Below are positions 24,331 to 34,177 of a stretch of DNA of 64,000 nt, piece after piece (within the stretch, counting starts at the first letter, position 1; each line of letters begins with the position of its first letter). Made by a program: the position numbers and the translations under genes. Where the stretch lies: contig NC_065570.1 in assembly GCF_937616625.2 (NCBI RefSeq), positions 14,394,001-14,458,000 on the forward strand. Direction: 5' to 3'. This stretch comes from Mercurialis annua (lineage: Eukaryota; Streptophyta; Magnoliopsida; Malpighiales; Euphorbiaceae). Below the pieces are notes generated by a model that did not search any database, was not told where the DNA came from, and was given only the letters and a program-made list of their open reading frames with translations.

Positions 24331-25630
24331 CATCACTACTAGAATACAGGTGATTTGCGACGGACTTTAGCGACGGACAGGATATCCGTCGCTAAATCCA
24401 CACAATAGCGACGGATTTAGCGACCGATAACACAGCCGTCGCTAAATCGCCAAAAAGTGTGGCGGGAGAGTGCCCGCCATTTTAGCGACGGACAATCTGT
24501 CGCCAATCCGTCGCTAAAATGGCGGGATTTTGGAGGGAAACTAAGCGCCCTATTTTGGATGAAAAACTGGCGACGGAATCCAAAATTCTGTCGCTAACTC
24601 ATAGAGAATCGAAACGGTTCGTTTTATTTTCATGATTAGCGACGGAATTTTACAGTCCGTCGCTACTTTAGCGACGGACATTTTAATCCGTCGCGAATAA
24701 AGAAAATGAAACGAACCGTTTCATTTATGTTCTGATAGTTAGCGACGGATTTGGCGACGGAGATAAATCCGTCGCTAAATATCAGAACATAAACGAAACA
24801 GCAGGTTTCTCTTCTCCCTTAATCATTTTATTTCTGAATCAGAACCACCGCCGCCCTCACCTTCCCATCGTTTCCTCTCCTCTCCGGCGCAAATCCATCG
24901 TTTCCGGCGCAAACCCATCGGTTTCCTCTCCTCTCCGTATATTCTTAGGTTAGTTTTTAATATTTGCTTTTAATTTTTGCTGTTTATTGAATTTGTATTT
25001 TTTTGCAGAAAATTCCGCCTCCTTGCTGCCGCCGCCTCCTTGCTGTCGCCGCCTCCTTGCTGCCGTTCCGCCGCTGCCGCTTGGTCTCCAGCAACTTCAA
25101 TTTTAAGGTTAGATTAGGTTTTTATTAATTATAATTTTTATTAATTTGGGATTATTATTTAAATTATAAGTTTATTAATTAGGGTTAGAGTAGATTATTA
25201 GGATTAATTTAGGGTTAGATTTTAATTAATTAGTTTTCATTAATTATGGGTTAATTGTATTTAAGGTTTTTTTAATTAAATATGTTAATTAGATTAATTT
25301 AGAAAATTAGTAATTAATTTTCTGGTTTTATAGATTGAATAATTAATTAGGGTAAATTGTTAAATCAGAAAATTAAATTAACTAGATTGATTGATTACTT
25401 AAGTTAAAATTTTAAGTTAAGTAGTTTAATGAAAATGTTAAGTTTAATTATTAGATTAATTAATTGTTTTATTAGGATTGATTAGGTTAAATTGTTAAGT
25501 TTATTATTTATTTAATTAATTAATTGATTTAATTTTATAATTAATTGGTTAAAATATATAATTAGTTATTTAGTTAATTAATTTTGTTATAAGTGGATTG
25601 TATTGTTGGTTTGTGATTTGTAATTTGCTT

Positions 25631-25683
25631 GCAGGACTTCCCTTAAAAATGGGTGATGCTCATTTTTTAGGGGAAGTTCTGCC
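25631..25683 (+). other. Potential hairpin shared with the MULE at 41702-41753
   Basis: gcaggacttcccttaaaaat begins a stretch whose right part (tttttaggggaagttctgcc) is nearly the reverse complement of its left part. It can fold as an imperfect hairpin of about 20 bp with a short loop. It is almost identical to 41702-41753. It lies in the untranslated 5' region of the CACTA gene, after a 'ttgcttgcag' that could be a splice acceptor. Confidence 0.75.
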
Positions 25684-26007
25684 AATTTTTTTTTAAATTA
25701 ATTAATGTATTTACTTAAATAATAACAAAATATTGAATCTAATTGTGTGATAGGTTAATTTGATAGCCGTCCATTTTTTGCATCGGTCCGACATTTTACA
25801 TCTTTCGTTATCTATTGCGGTTCTGCTCTGCAACAAGTAAGTATTATGATTTTTTTTATTTTTCATTTAGTAGTTAAATTACAAATTTCAACCTAAATTG
25901 ACCGCGATTTTATTCCCACCGAATATAATCGCAAACCTAGCCTTAGAGTTCCCGTCTCGTGTGTTCAAGAGATTGAACGACACGGGATTGTACAGTTTGT
26001 ACAGTTT

Positions 26008-26274
26008 GCAAAACTGGTCCTCCCGTAACTCGGTCACGAAAACCATATATGTCTAGTAGCGGTAGAAAAATATTTGGTTGTTTTCCAGCGTTTGTTCTCC
26101 GGGTGGATGTATAGTATATGTTTTGTAACGCTTATTCCTCGCGGAATATATAATTAGCGTTACAGCGCATATACTAAATATCGCACTGAAGGAGAACGAC
26201 GCCGGAAGGCTGCCGAATATTTTTCTCCGTTGCTAGGCATATATCGTGGCCGAGTTAAGGGGAGCCAGTTTTGC
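26008..26274 (+). repeat. Long imperfect inverted repeat (hairpin) upstream of the CACTA gene
   Basis: The left arm begins GCAAAACTGG at 26008 and the right arm ends CCAGTTTTGC at 26274. The arms, about 125 nt each, pair with scattered mismatches. Conserved blocks include AACTCGG, GAAAAATATT, GTTCTCC, AGTATATG and GTAACGCT. The centre is near 26140. A transcript through it would form a long duplex, a possible source of small RNAs. Confidence 0.8.
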
Positions 26275-26365
26275 GAATGGGATAGGTCCACACCTTTAAA
26301 GCAGTCAATTACATTGACTTTGCTATTCTCGAGCGAAAACCCTCCTAATTATCCGTGCTACAGAA

Positions 26366-27364
26366 ATGGATACAGACCGAAGTTGGATGTATAGGCGGCT
26401 CCAGGGCGGGTTGCTGTACCCTGGTTTTGAGGAGCGCGTCCAAGAGTTTGTAAATTTCGCTTTACGCCATCCAGCGTGTATGAGCGGGCCCGATATTAAA
26501 TGCCCTTGCCCTAGGGTGGGATGTAAAAATACGAGTTACCGAGATGTCAAAACAGTGAAGCTCCACATTTTGCAGAAAGGGTTTGTTAAAGATTATCAAG
26601 TTTGGGTTTTTCATGGGGAGGGAAATGTTTTAAATCCCCGTCCTGTTACACAACTGCCGGAGTATGACGTTGACATGGAATATGAGGGGGGTGACGAGTT
26701 CAGCTCAGTTCAGAGAATGGTTATTGATGCTGCGGGTCCAGAAGTAGTGTTCACGGAGGAGGAGCCGAATAATGAAGCTAAACATTTTTATGATATGATG
26801 CGTGCGGCCGAAGAACCTGTATGCCCCGGTAATAGAAAACATTCTCCCTTGTCTGCAGCTGCTAAAATGTTGGACATCAAATGTCGACATAGTGGGTCAG
26901 TAGCTTTAGTAGATGATGTGACCGAATTTATACAAGAGCTGCTCCCAGAGGACAACAAGATGCCAAAGAACTTTGCTGAAATAAAGAAGATAGTCAGAGG
27001 TCTTGGGTTGCCGGTTGAAGTTATCGATTGCTGTTTCCAGGTGTTTCTAGACATCGAGGGCGTCAACAAGAAGAAACGCGTGTACGGGTTGGGTTCTGCG
27101 AGCAGCAGGTACGCCGGGCCAAGCAGCAGCAGGGTGCAGCGAGGCAGCTCTTCTAGGACGTCGCAGCAGGCAGACGAGGAGGTCGAGCGCCGTGTGCAGG
27201 CCGGCATTCAGGAGGGTCTGCGACTAGCTCGGGAACAGCAGGCTGTGAACATGGCCCAGATGATACGCGAGGAGATTGCCAGGATGATTCCTAACCTTCC
27301 GGCAGAGTATCGGCCACAGCGCCCACCTACCCCACCAGACGATGACGACACTCCAGCTTTGTAG
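26366..27364 (+). CDS. CACTA transposase-associated-domain protein, internally truncated
   Basis: 332 residues from ATG 26366. Residues about 4-85 match the N-terminal Transpos_assoc domain of CACTA TNP2-type transposases: DRSWMY start, EFVNFALRHP, CPCPRVGCKN with Cys residues, then a His and YQVWVFHGE. Residues to about 223 (IVRGLGLPVEVIDCC) continue like TNP2. The sequence then switches to KKKRVYGLGSASSRYAG and an Ala/Glu-rich helix with an acidic-proline tail (RPPTPPDDDDTPAL), resembling the C-terminus of the second CACTA protein (TNPA/PTTA-like). It therefore looks like an internal-deletion fusion that lost the catalytic core. It could be translated, but cannot be an active transposase; DNA-binding or interfering activity is conceivable. 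One exon; upstream introns in the 5' UTR are possible. Confidence 0.82.
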   Translation: MDTDRSWMYRRLQGGLLYPGFEERVQEFVNFALRHPACMSGPDIKCPCPRVGCKNTSYRDVKTVKLHILQKGFVKDYQVWVFHGEGNVLNPRPVTQLPEYDVDMEYEGGDEFSSVQRMVIDAAGPEVVFTEEEPNNEAKHFYDMMRAAEEPVCPGNRKHSPLSAAAKMLDIKCRHSGSVALVDDVTEFIQELLPEDNKMPKNFAEIKKIVRGLGLPVEVIDCCFQVFLDIEGVNKKKRVYGLGSASSRYAGPSSSRVQRGSSSRTSQQADEEVERRVQAGIQEGLRLAREQQAVNMAQMIREEIARMIPNLPAEYRPQRPPTPPDDDDTPAL

Positions 27365-27442
27365 TGTCGTGTTAGCTTATTTTATTACACACATATATAC
27401 GGTTTTTATTTTTATTTTTTGACCTTTACATTTATACTCTGA

Positions 27443-27479
<37 letters not shown>

Positions 27480-27975
27480 CAGTTTCAATTGATTGTAATT
27501 TATAAATGAATTGTTATTACTGTATTTAAAACGACAGGGGAAAACGGCAAAAAATAGCGTAAAACGGCAAAAAAATGCCAAAAAAAATGAAATTTGCGAC
27601 GGACTGTGGCATTTGCGACGGACTTGTCCGTCGCCAATTCATCAGCGTTTGGAGACAAAAGCTGATGAATTGGCGACGGGTTTTGTCCGTCGCTGATTTG
27701 CGACGAATATATCCGTCGCAGACCCTCAGCCTTCGTCTCCAAGGCTGAGGCATTTGCGACGGACTTGTCCGTCGCAAATGCACAAGTTCCGTCGCCAATT
27801 TGTCTCCAAACGAAATGAATTGGAGACACATTTGCGACGGACGTTGTGGCTTTTGCGACGGACGTTTCCGTCGCAAAATTAGCCACGGACATGTTTTTGG
27901 TCGCAAATTTTGTTTGCGACCAAAAATGTTGCGACGGATACGATCCGTCGCAAATGCTGTTTTGCGACGGAAATG

Positions 27976-28013
27976 AGGGCTTTAGCGACGGAAATTTCCG
28001 TCGCTAAAGCCCT
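27976..28013. repeat. Perfect 38-bp palindrome at the CACTA right end
   Basis: agggctttagcgacggaaa is followed directly by its exact reverse complement: 19-bp arms and no spacer, ending 14 bp before the element terminus. It contains two GCGACGG motifs facing each other. Confidence 0.92.
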
Positions 28014-28221
28014 GTTTTCTTGTAGTGCATATGCATCAAAATCAAAGCTAAAATAAAATTAAAATCATACTTAATCGATTAAAACCAAAAACATAAACTA
28101 ATCGAAAGAGAACAAAAAACTTCAAAGATAAATTCGAATAGGCCAGTATAACATATAAGTAACCTCAAATAATCATAATAACACATTAAAATCAAAAATT
28201 AGATTTCAAAATTAAGGTTGT

Positions 28222-29139
28222 CTTTCAAGACAATCTTGAATGCGCATATTAGCTAACTTGTCAATACGTTTTACAAGCAATAACCCTTGTCTGATTATGC
28301 GAGCACAAAAGTTAGTTTCCGTAAATGCTGGATTGCTTGTGTTATTCACATGAAACATTCTGCAAGTGAATATATAACAAATCAGGTGCATTGTCCCATT
28401 TAATGAGAAATGGCAGCCACATTATATTAAAGATTAAACAAATAGTAATGAAAATAAACAAACATCAAGTTTATTAACGTATTTGCTCCATATTTGATGA
28501 AGCCAGAACATGTGTCACCTAAGTATCTCATATATATCCTAAAGCAATTAGTATCAAATACCTTTAACTGGTCTGTTGAAACTAACATGAGAATGGAGCC
28601 ATCACGGTGCATGACACCTCCGTAATCCACATCATCACCCTGCAATTCAATAAGGAACCAACTATTACAAAATGTGGATATAGAGAAATAAGCAGAGAAT
28701 GTTGCTACAAATATCCTAGTTAAAGTTAGACCTCCTTTTGAACTGGAAATTGACTACTTACTGGCTTCCATTAAAAGGAGGTCTAAAGATTTTAGGTTCT
28801 CCATCCTTCCCGTCATCATCTTCACTGCTGATTTTATGTGGTGTCACCTGCATAAACCAATATGTATTCATCATTTAGTGATGCGTAGTAGTGACCATTT
28901 TCCATTACAAAATCAACTTTATAGTTATAAATTAATACCGGTTTATCCTGAGAACCATCACCTGTAAGTTTCAAGTAAAAACATTATTTACCCTGAGAAC
29001 CATCAGCTTTCTTAAGTAAATAGTCATAATTAGTTGACAAGAGCTTTGGGCGTCTCCTCTTCCACATAGCTCCAAATGCATCCCAAACGGCTTTGTACCA
29101 AGAAGATACACTTTTGCTTGCTCCATAGATTGAAAACAT
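28222..29139 (-). pseudogene. Captured multi-exon host-gene fragment, unidentified
   Basis: At least five exon-like blocks with matching splice signals lie in order on the minus strand. They are about 29139-28992 (starts MFSIYGASKSVSSWYKAVW), a 23-24-nt micro-exon near 28962-28938 (GDGSQDKP), about 28853-28764 (VTPHKISSEDDDGKDG), about 28639-28568 (GDDVDYGGVMHRDG) and about 28358-28222 (FHVNNTSNP..., ending DCLERQP then stop). Acceptors 'tttgcag'-like and donors GTAAAT/GTATT are visible. It sits inside the outer CACTA, so it most likely represents transduplicated host exons with introns kept. I do not recognise the protein. Whether the frame is continuous over all junctions was not established. 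Confidence 0.55.
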
Positions 29140-30040
29140 AGAACTGAATACCCAATTTTGAAATCAATTGAACAATATTTTTATTCACCATTAATTGTTA
29201 AATGAAATTGCAAATTTAGATCCTTGTAGATTTAGATTGATGTAAAGAAGATAGAAAATATCAATGAATATGAAAGAAACGACGACTGTAATTTCAGTAA
29301 TATATCGCCATATCTCGAGAACTATTACTTGATGCAATCTAAATCGTATTTACTGATTTTTGATTTTTGAGCGTAAGCGTCATTGAAGCATATTATTCTA
29401 ATTCACACACCAAAAAAAATGTTAAAACCATCTTTGAAGCATATTATCAAACAGGTAAAGTGCAATTGCTGTGTGTTAACATAATAGCAAAACACAAATC
29501 CATTAAAATTAAAGACAAATTGCTAGTAAAGAAATTGCTTATGAAGTCAAAAGTTCACATCAGGATGCAAATTACTTATGAAGTCAAAAGTTCATATCAG
29601 AATGCGAAATAGAAAATTAGAATTTAATCAGTGAAATTTGCATAATCTCACCTAAAACTTCCACAATCTGCACTTCTTCAGACCTTAATCGAATAAGAAT
29701 TGCTCTGAAACTATGCATTTACAACAGGAATATCAAAATCAATGGATAATTGATTGCAAAATCAAAATCGATCAATCAAACCCTAAAATTAAAACTAACT
29801 GAAATTTATAAAAATCAAAGAGAAATTAGGAAACAATAATTTGATCTAATACATATAGATGATAAGTAACAATTAATTACTTCGAAAATTGTTTAATTGA
29901 TCAAATGAATTTTTTTGTTCAGCGTTGATGATGTCTCTGAAAAAAGAAAAGAGAAGAACAAAAGACAAGGAAAATATCGGCTCCGAAAGAATGATTAGGC
30001 TGAAATCAGTTTTCCTAAAACTATTTAAATAACCAATCTT
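29140..30040. other. Interior of the outer CACTA, right side
   Basis: No clear coding sequence. It probably contains the 5' untranslated part of the captured minus-strand gene. A 22-bp phrase 'cttatgaagtcaaaagttca(c/t)atcag' is duplicated at about 29547 and 29575. Confidence 0.35.
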
Positions 30041-30555
30041 CATTTTAGAGATGGTTTAAGCCGTCTGAGTTTACCTTCTAAATTGATGACCGTCTCTGTG
30101 AAACATCGTTACATTTTTATTTTATAAAACTTGCGGTGCTTATTAAAAGCGTCTTAAACTGTTCGTTGCTAAAAACCTTTTTTGGTGTAGTGAACAAACG
30201 TAATTTGTAATTATAAATGAATGGCCAACTGAAAAGCCGAAAATACTGAAAAAGATTGAAAATCTCTGCGTTAGTACAATAAAAGTTGTCATATGACTCA
30301 TTTGATTGATCATGGGAAGTAAACAAAATGTATTTTTAAACAAGCATATAATCATAGAATTTTAAACAAATAGCATATATATATTGTATTATGATTACAT
30401 GCACAAAACCTAAAATATGATGTACAGGCGAAGTTAATTTTAAAAATTTACTATCTTAATATCTTATACAACTACTATTATATATTTATGAGAATTATAC
30501 GAATTTTAGGTATTTACATCCAAATTAAATTAAACAAATTGTTAAAAAGCCTGTA

Positions 30556-30678
30556 TTAAGTGGGAGGTTCGAGCGGTGGAATTTTGTGACTAGCCTTTCT
30601 GAAGGCTTACTTAAGTGTCAGATTCCGCCGCTAAGAGGTGGCCGGGCTCCGCCAGGAATTTCCTCGTTACCCAAAAAA
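30556..30678 (+). mobile_element. SINE-like fragment (5' truncated)
   Basis: A B-box-like GGTTCGAG at 30566-30573 is followed by a GC-richer body (ggtggccgggctccgcc) ending 'gttaccc' and an A-run. This resembles the tail end of plant tRNA-derived SINEs such as the one at 38885. There is no A box and no TSD, so it is tentative. Confidence 0.35.
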
Positions 30679-30715
30679 GTTACTATTTTTTGATTGTTTA
30701 ATATTTATTTCCAAC

Positions 30716-32699
30716 TAAGTCGATGCCCGCGCATTGCTCGGATTTGATAATAAAGTTTACAATAAATAATTTTTTTATAATATCTTATTTTGATATATGA
30801 AAAATTTGAATAATAAAAAATTTAAATAATTCTTTCATTACATGATCATATATAGTTATAAAGCTAAAAACACGTAGAATTTCATGCACATCACCAACAA
30901 GCAAATAAAGAAAAATAATATCATTCGAATATATGCTTTCTAACTATAAATTAACGATATGCGTGCTTTTTTTTTTCTCCTACAATAAAAGCACATCAAT
31001 TGAGCATAAACAATAAAAAATTACCTATAAGTAATTTTACTTTTTGTGAAATATAAATATATTTTGTCATTTTAAAAGATGAAAAATACCTACCTTTTTT
31101 TTAGTATTCAAGTGCATACATGTATATAAGATAAGAAATTATATATATGAAATTTGGTTGATGTTTCTAATTTATATATAGAAAAATAGTCTTTTCATAT
31201 TTATAACTTACAAATATTAATAATATAAAAGAATTTTAAAATTTCATAGTAAATGACTTTAAAAAGTTACAATTAATTAAATTTATAACTAATTAAAAAT
31301 AATAATTGATTTCATAATTTGCAACATTAATGATGTATAAAAGAACTCTTTAAATTTTTTTTTTATATCACAATGGATTTAAACCTTTATTGTTTAAATT
31401 TAAAATTAACTTTTTAATAAAACTTTTTTTCTTTAAATTTTAATTTCATAATTTTAATTTTTTTTAAAATGCAATGAATTTAAACCTTCATTTTTTAAAT
31501 TTAAAATTACGTTTTTAATCAATTTTTTTAAAATATATTTTATGTCATAATATAAAAAGTAAATAATTTTTTTTGATGAATAGAAATTTCATTAAAAGCC
31601 ACAAGAAGTGGCAAAACCGCTACTCAAAGTTTTCGCACAAGAAGTGGCACATTAAAAATGGCACACTAGAGGCTTAGGCAATGGGCAACGGACAAACACA
31701 CAATCACAAGTTCGAAAAAAGAATACAAAATGGATTTCTAAAAAAATCCAAACCCAAGTATGAAAAACTCCTATTACAAAGCTTATAAAGGAAAGCCGCC
31801 TTGTTAAATCAATTGAAAATCATCGTTTCCTTCGCAATATCCGCACTCTGAAAAACTCTTGAATTCCTACTTTTTCAAATCTCCCAAACAATCATAAACC
31901 AAATAATCTCCCAAAGTTTCCGGTAAGGACCCCTTGGAACAATAAATTGCCACAGCACCATAAAATCAATAAAAGTAGAAGGAAAGGCCCAAACAACGTC
32001 CAATTTTCGAAAAACATCAATCCAAACACTCCTTGCAAAGCTACAGTGAATGAAAAGATGATCTCGCGTTTCTCCAATAGCACAAATCGAACACAAGGAA
32101 TTATCAATAGGAATTATCAATAGTTTTGTAAATAATTAAACAAAACTATTCAAATTTTATAACTTATATTAAACTTTTTAAAAATTTCATAACTATAAAT
32201 TTATTGTGTGTTTAAAAAATAGTTAATTAAATTATATAAATAAAAATTAAAATATATTTAAATATAGTTGTACAGCTGGATGAAATATAGGAAGACACTT
32301 GGCAAAATTGTGTGAAAGCTCTTTTGGAGTTCAATTTCTTTAAATTTTAATTTCATAATTTTAATTTTTTTTTTGAAAATACAATGGATTTAAATCTTCA
32401 TTTTTTAAATTTAAAATTATATTTTTAACCAAATGTCTTTTTTGAAATATATTTTATGTCATAATTTAAAATGTAAATAATTAAACAAAACTCTTCAAAT
32501 TTTATAACTTATATTAAACTCTTTAAATTTCATAACTATAAATTTATTGTGTGTTTAAGAAATAGTTAATTAAATTATATAAATAAAAATTAAAATAAAT
32601 TTAAATATAGTTGTACACGTGGATGAAATATAAGAAGACACTTGACGAAATTGTGTGAGATCTCTTTTGGAGTTCAATATTATAATATATATAGATAGA
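30716..32699 (-). mobile_element. Helitron-like non-autonomous element
   Basis: Read on the minus strand, the 5' side starts in a TC-leading 'TCTATATATATTATAATAT' type stretch and continues GAACTCCAAAAGAG.TCTCACAC, as seen in plant Helitrons. The 3' side ends GCAATGCGCGGGCATCGAC followed by TTAG, near the GC-rich hairpin end and CTRR terminus of Helitrons, though the final CTRR is imperfect. There is no coding capacity. Its 5' segment is tandemly duplicated (copy 1: 31430-31568 plus 32138-32335; copy 2: 32336-32678), and a LINE fragment sits in copy 1. Boundaries are approximate because microsatellite DNA adjoins the 5' end. Confidence 0.42.
31569..32127 (-). mobile_element. 5'-truncated LINE fragment with zf-RVT remnant
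   Basis: On the minus strand, a conceptual peptide from about 32120 to 31875 carries the zinc-finger of plant LINE reverse transcriptases: NSLCSICAIGETRDHLFIHC, then SVWIDVF and WEIIWFMIVWEI. A 3' UTR follows with a 5-bp-stem hairpin (31598-31612) and an A-tail, seen as a T-run at 31567-31574. Flanks 31559-31568 and 32128-32137 are both 'gtaaataatt', a 10-bp TSD. The tandem copy at about 32470 keeps the same site empty, confirming the insertion. EN and RT are absent. Confidence 0.8.
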
Positions 32700-32745
32700 T
32701 ATAGATATATAGATATAGATATAGATAGATATAGATATAGATATA
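32685..32745. repeat. Microsatellite (atagat)n
   Basis: An imperfect run of 'atagat' and 'atagatat' words abutting the 5' side of the Helitron-like element. Confidence 0.85.
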
Positions 32746-32843
32746 TTAAATAATTTAGTTACCATTAAATAATACCAATGTTATATTCAATCAACGTTTT
32801 TCTTTTCCACATGCCAATAACTTGACATTTTGAATATAAAATA

Positions 32844-33181
32844 GGCTTAATCCATATATAGGTTCCTGTACTTTACACATTTTTTTTTCATAGGTCTTTA
32901 TACTTTATTTTTGTATTATTTGGTCCCTTTACTTATCTATTTTTGATTTTCAGGTCCTTTATGAGTCTTTTTCGGTCCTTTTGTGTGGCTGGAGGAAACA
33001 AAAATTGTAAGTAGAGGGACTGGAGGAAACAAAAATTGTAAGTAGAGGAACTGAAAAAAACTCACAAAGGACTTGAAAATCAAAAATAGGTAAGTAAAGG
33101 GATCAGATAATACAAAAATAAAGTATAAGAACCAACAGAAAAAAAAGTGTAAAGTACAGGGACCTTTATATGGGTTTGGCC
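32844..33181. mobile_element. Fold-back MITE (MULE-type TSD)
   Basis: Inverted repeats of well over 100 bp: the left end GGCTTAATCCATATATAGG and the reverse-complemented right end GGCCAAACCCATATAAAGG. Both continue 'ctgtactttacac' and later 'tactttatttttgtattat'. Flanks 'tataaaata' (32835-32843) and 'tacaaaata' (33182-33190) match at 8 of 9 bases. The centre holds a direct duplication of about 30 bp ('ctggaggaaacaaaaattg'). No coding capacity. Confidence 0.72.
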
Positions 33182-33190
33182 TACAAAATA

Positions 33191-33476
33191 TTTCCTCCGG
33201 TTTATAATATTTATCGCATTTGAAAAATTCTTTTGGTTCATAATATTTGTCAATTTAGAATCTCAAGAGAATATTAATTGTTATTTTTCCATGTTTACCC
33301 CCTCATTAATTTATTATAAAAATATAATAAACAAATAAAAATAATAGTCATAAATGCAAACAAGTTTCAATGGAGATAATTTAGTAAAATTATCTATAAA
33401 TTAACACATATTAATTGTTTTCTTAATTTTTTTATTAAAATTAAATACAATAAATATTATGAATCGGAGGGAGCAG
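33191..33476. mobile_element. Stowaway-type MITE
   Basis: TIRs read TTTCCTCCGGTTTATAATAT on the left and, reverse-complemented on the right, CTGCTCCCTCCGATTCATAA, close to the Stowaway CTCCCTCC consensus. TA dinucleotides at 33189-33190 and 33477-33478 form the TSD. It adjoins the previous MITE, so the left TA lies in that element's TSD. Confidence 0.75.
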
Positions 33477-33478
33477 TA

Positions 33479-34177
33479 TATTTAGCATAAAAAGAACACT
33501 TTAAAATAATACTATTTCCGCGTGTATCCATTTATGTTCAAGTGTTATTTTCATATCTGCATTTGTATTTATGTAGTTTTTTTTTTATATAATTAGGGAA
33601 GAGTAAAAAGAGTGCAACCGACATTTATATGTCTAGGTATTTTACACGTTGATGGAATAACACCTCCAACAGTGGAGAAGTCTGTGAAAGTTGACAAACT
33701 ACTTTTGAAATTGACAATTCAAGAGAGATTGCTAAGAATTCTATTATGAGATGGTTAATTTGTATAAAATAAAATTTAAAGGGCTAATTGTATAAAATTT
33801 AAAATTACGCAACCATATTTTTTAGAAAAATTAAAATTTGAAGGAGCAATTTTACAAAAAAAATAATAATTTGTGGGGCTGTCGCTACCTGGGGCATAAG
33901 GCTGGTTCCGCCCTTGTGGCTGATCCCTTTGCTTTTAATTGCTGCAATTTTTTACTAGTTAAGCAAAATGATATCATCCACGGAATACAAAGGACTTGAA
34001 GAAAAAAAAAATAAAACAAACCAAGTATTATTTATTTATTATAGGTATAAATTAGTTCCTACAAAAACTAATAATTAAAAATGCATAAAACGTCAAATAA
34101 ACAAAAAGCTCATAATCTCTAGTCTGGAGCTTGAAATGCAGGAATGCACATTATTTTGAAGTAGAAGATAACTTAGT
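33479..34177. other. Spacer downstream of the P450 gene
   Basis: AT-rich, no gene seen. The stretch 34080-34177 is the likely 3' untranslated region of the minus-strand P450. A GC-richer patch at 33880-33925 has no recognisable content. Confidence 0.4.

Larger units (their letters stand above)
24334..28027 (+). mobile_element. Inner CACTA element with a truncated transposase-derived gene
   Basis: The left terminus CACTACTAGAATACAGG and the right terminus, reverse-complemented, CACTACAAGAAAACAGG flank a 3694-bp element. The 3-bp TSD 'cat' lies at 24331-24333 and 28028-28030. Subterminal regions (24355-24780 and 27595-28013) are packed with GCGACGG / CCGTCGC words in both orientations, the usual arrangement of CACTA transposase-binding repeats. 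A single gene is kept (26366-27364), preceded by a long AT-rich untranslated/intronic zone (about 25090-25740) and a long hairpin (26008-26274). A microsatellite (TA)n is at about 27450-27475. It is non-autonomous because the catalytic part of the transposase is missing. Confidence 0.93.
23053..30192. mobile_element. Outer CACTA (En/Spm) element, non-autonomous, with captured exons
   Basis: The left end CACTACACCAAACTTAGCC and the right end, reverse-complemented, CACTACACCAAAAAAGG are CACTA termini. The flanks 23050-23052 and 30193-30195 are both 'aac', the 3-bp TSD expected for this superfamily. Subterminal repeats of the 'gcggttttaaccgcc' type fill 23080-23360, with a degenerate 'gagatggtttaagccgtctgag' set at 30045-30110. 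A second CACTA element sits inside (24334-28027). Without it the element is about 3.4 kb and lacks a visible transposase. It carries minus-strand exon-like blocks (28222-29139). Confidence 0.88.
20630..30540 (+). repeat. Segmental duplication, copy A (interrupted by insertions)
   Basis: The pieces 20630-20996, 22759-23052 and 30193-30540 align in the same order and orientation with 38150-39900 (copy B). Examples are 'tatacgaaagtaaaaa(c)tggctggctccaag' (20820 and 38350), 'actaggaacatttttt/a' (22872 and 38815) and 'gatcatgggaagtaa/gatcatgagaagtaa' (about 30308 and 39632). Copy A was opened by the elements at 21006-22758 and 23053-30192, and copy B by a SINE and a MITE. No gene is visible in the duplicated segments. 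Confidence 0.75.

Noticed and set aside
27500..27906. Open frames in the right arm of the inner CACTA
   Set aside because: Products of the repeated GCGACGG words; repetitive in all frames.
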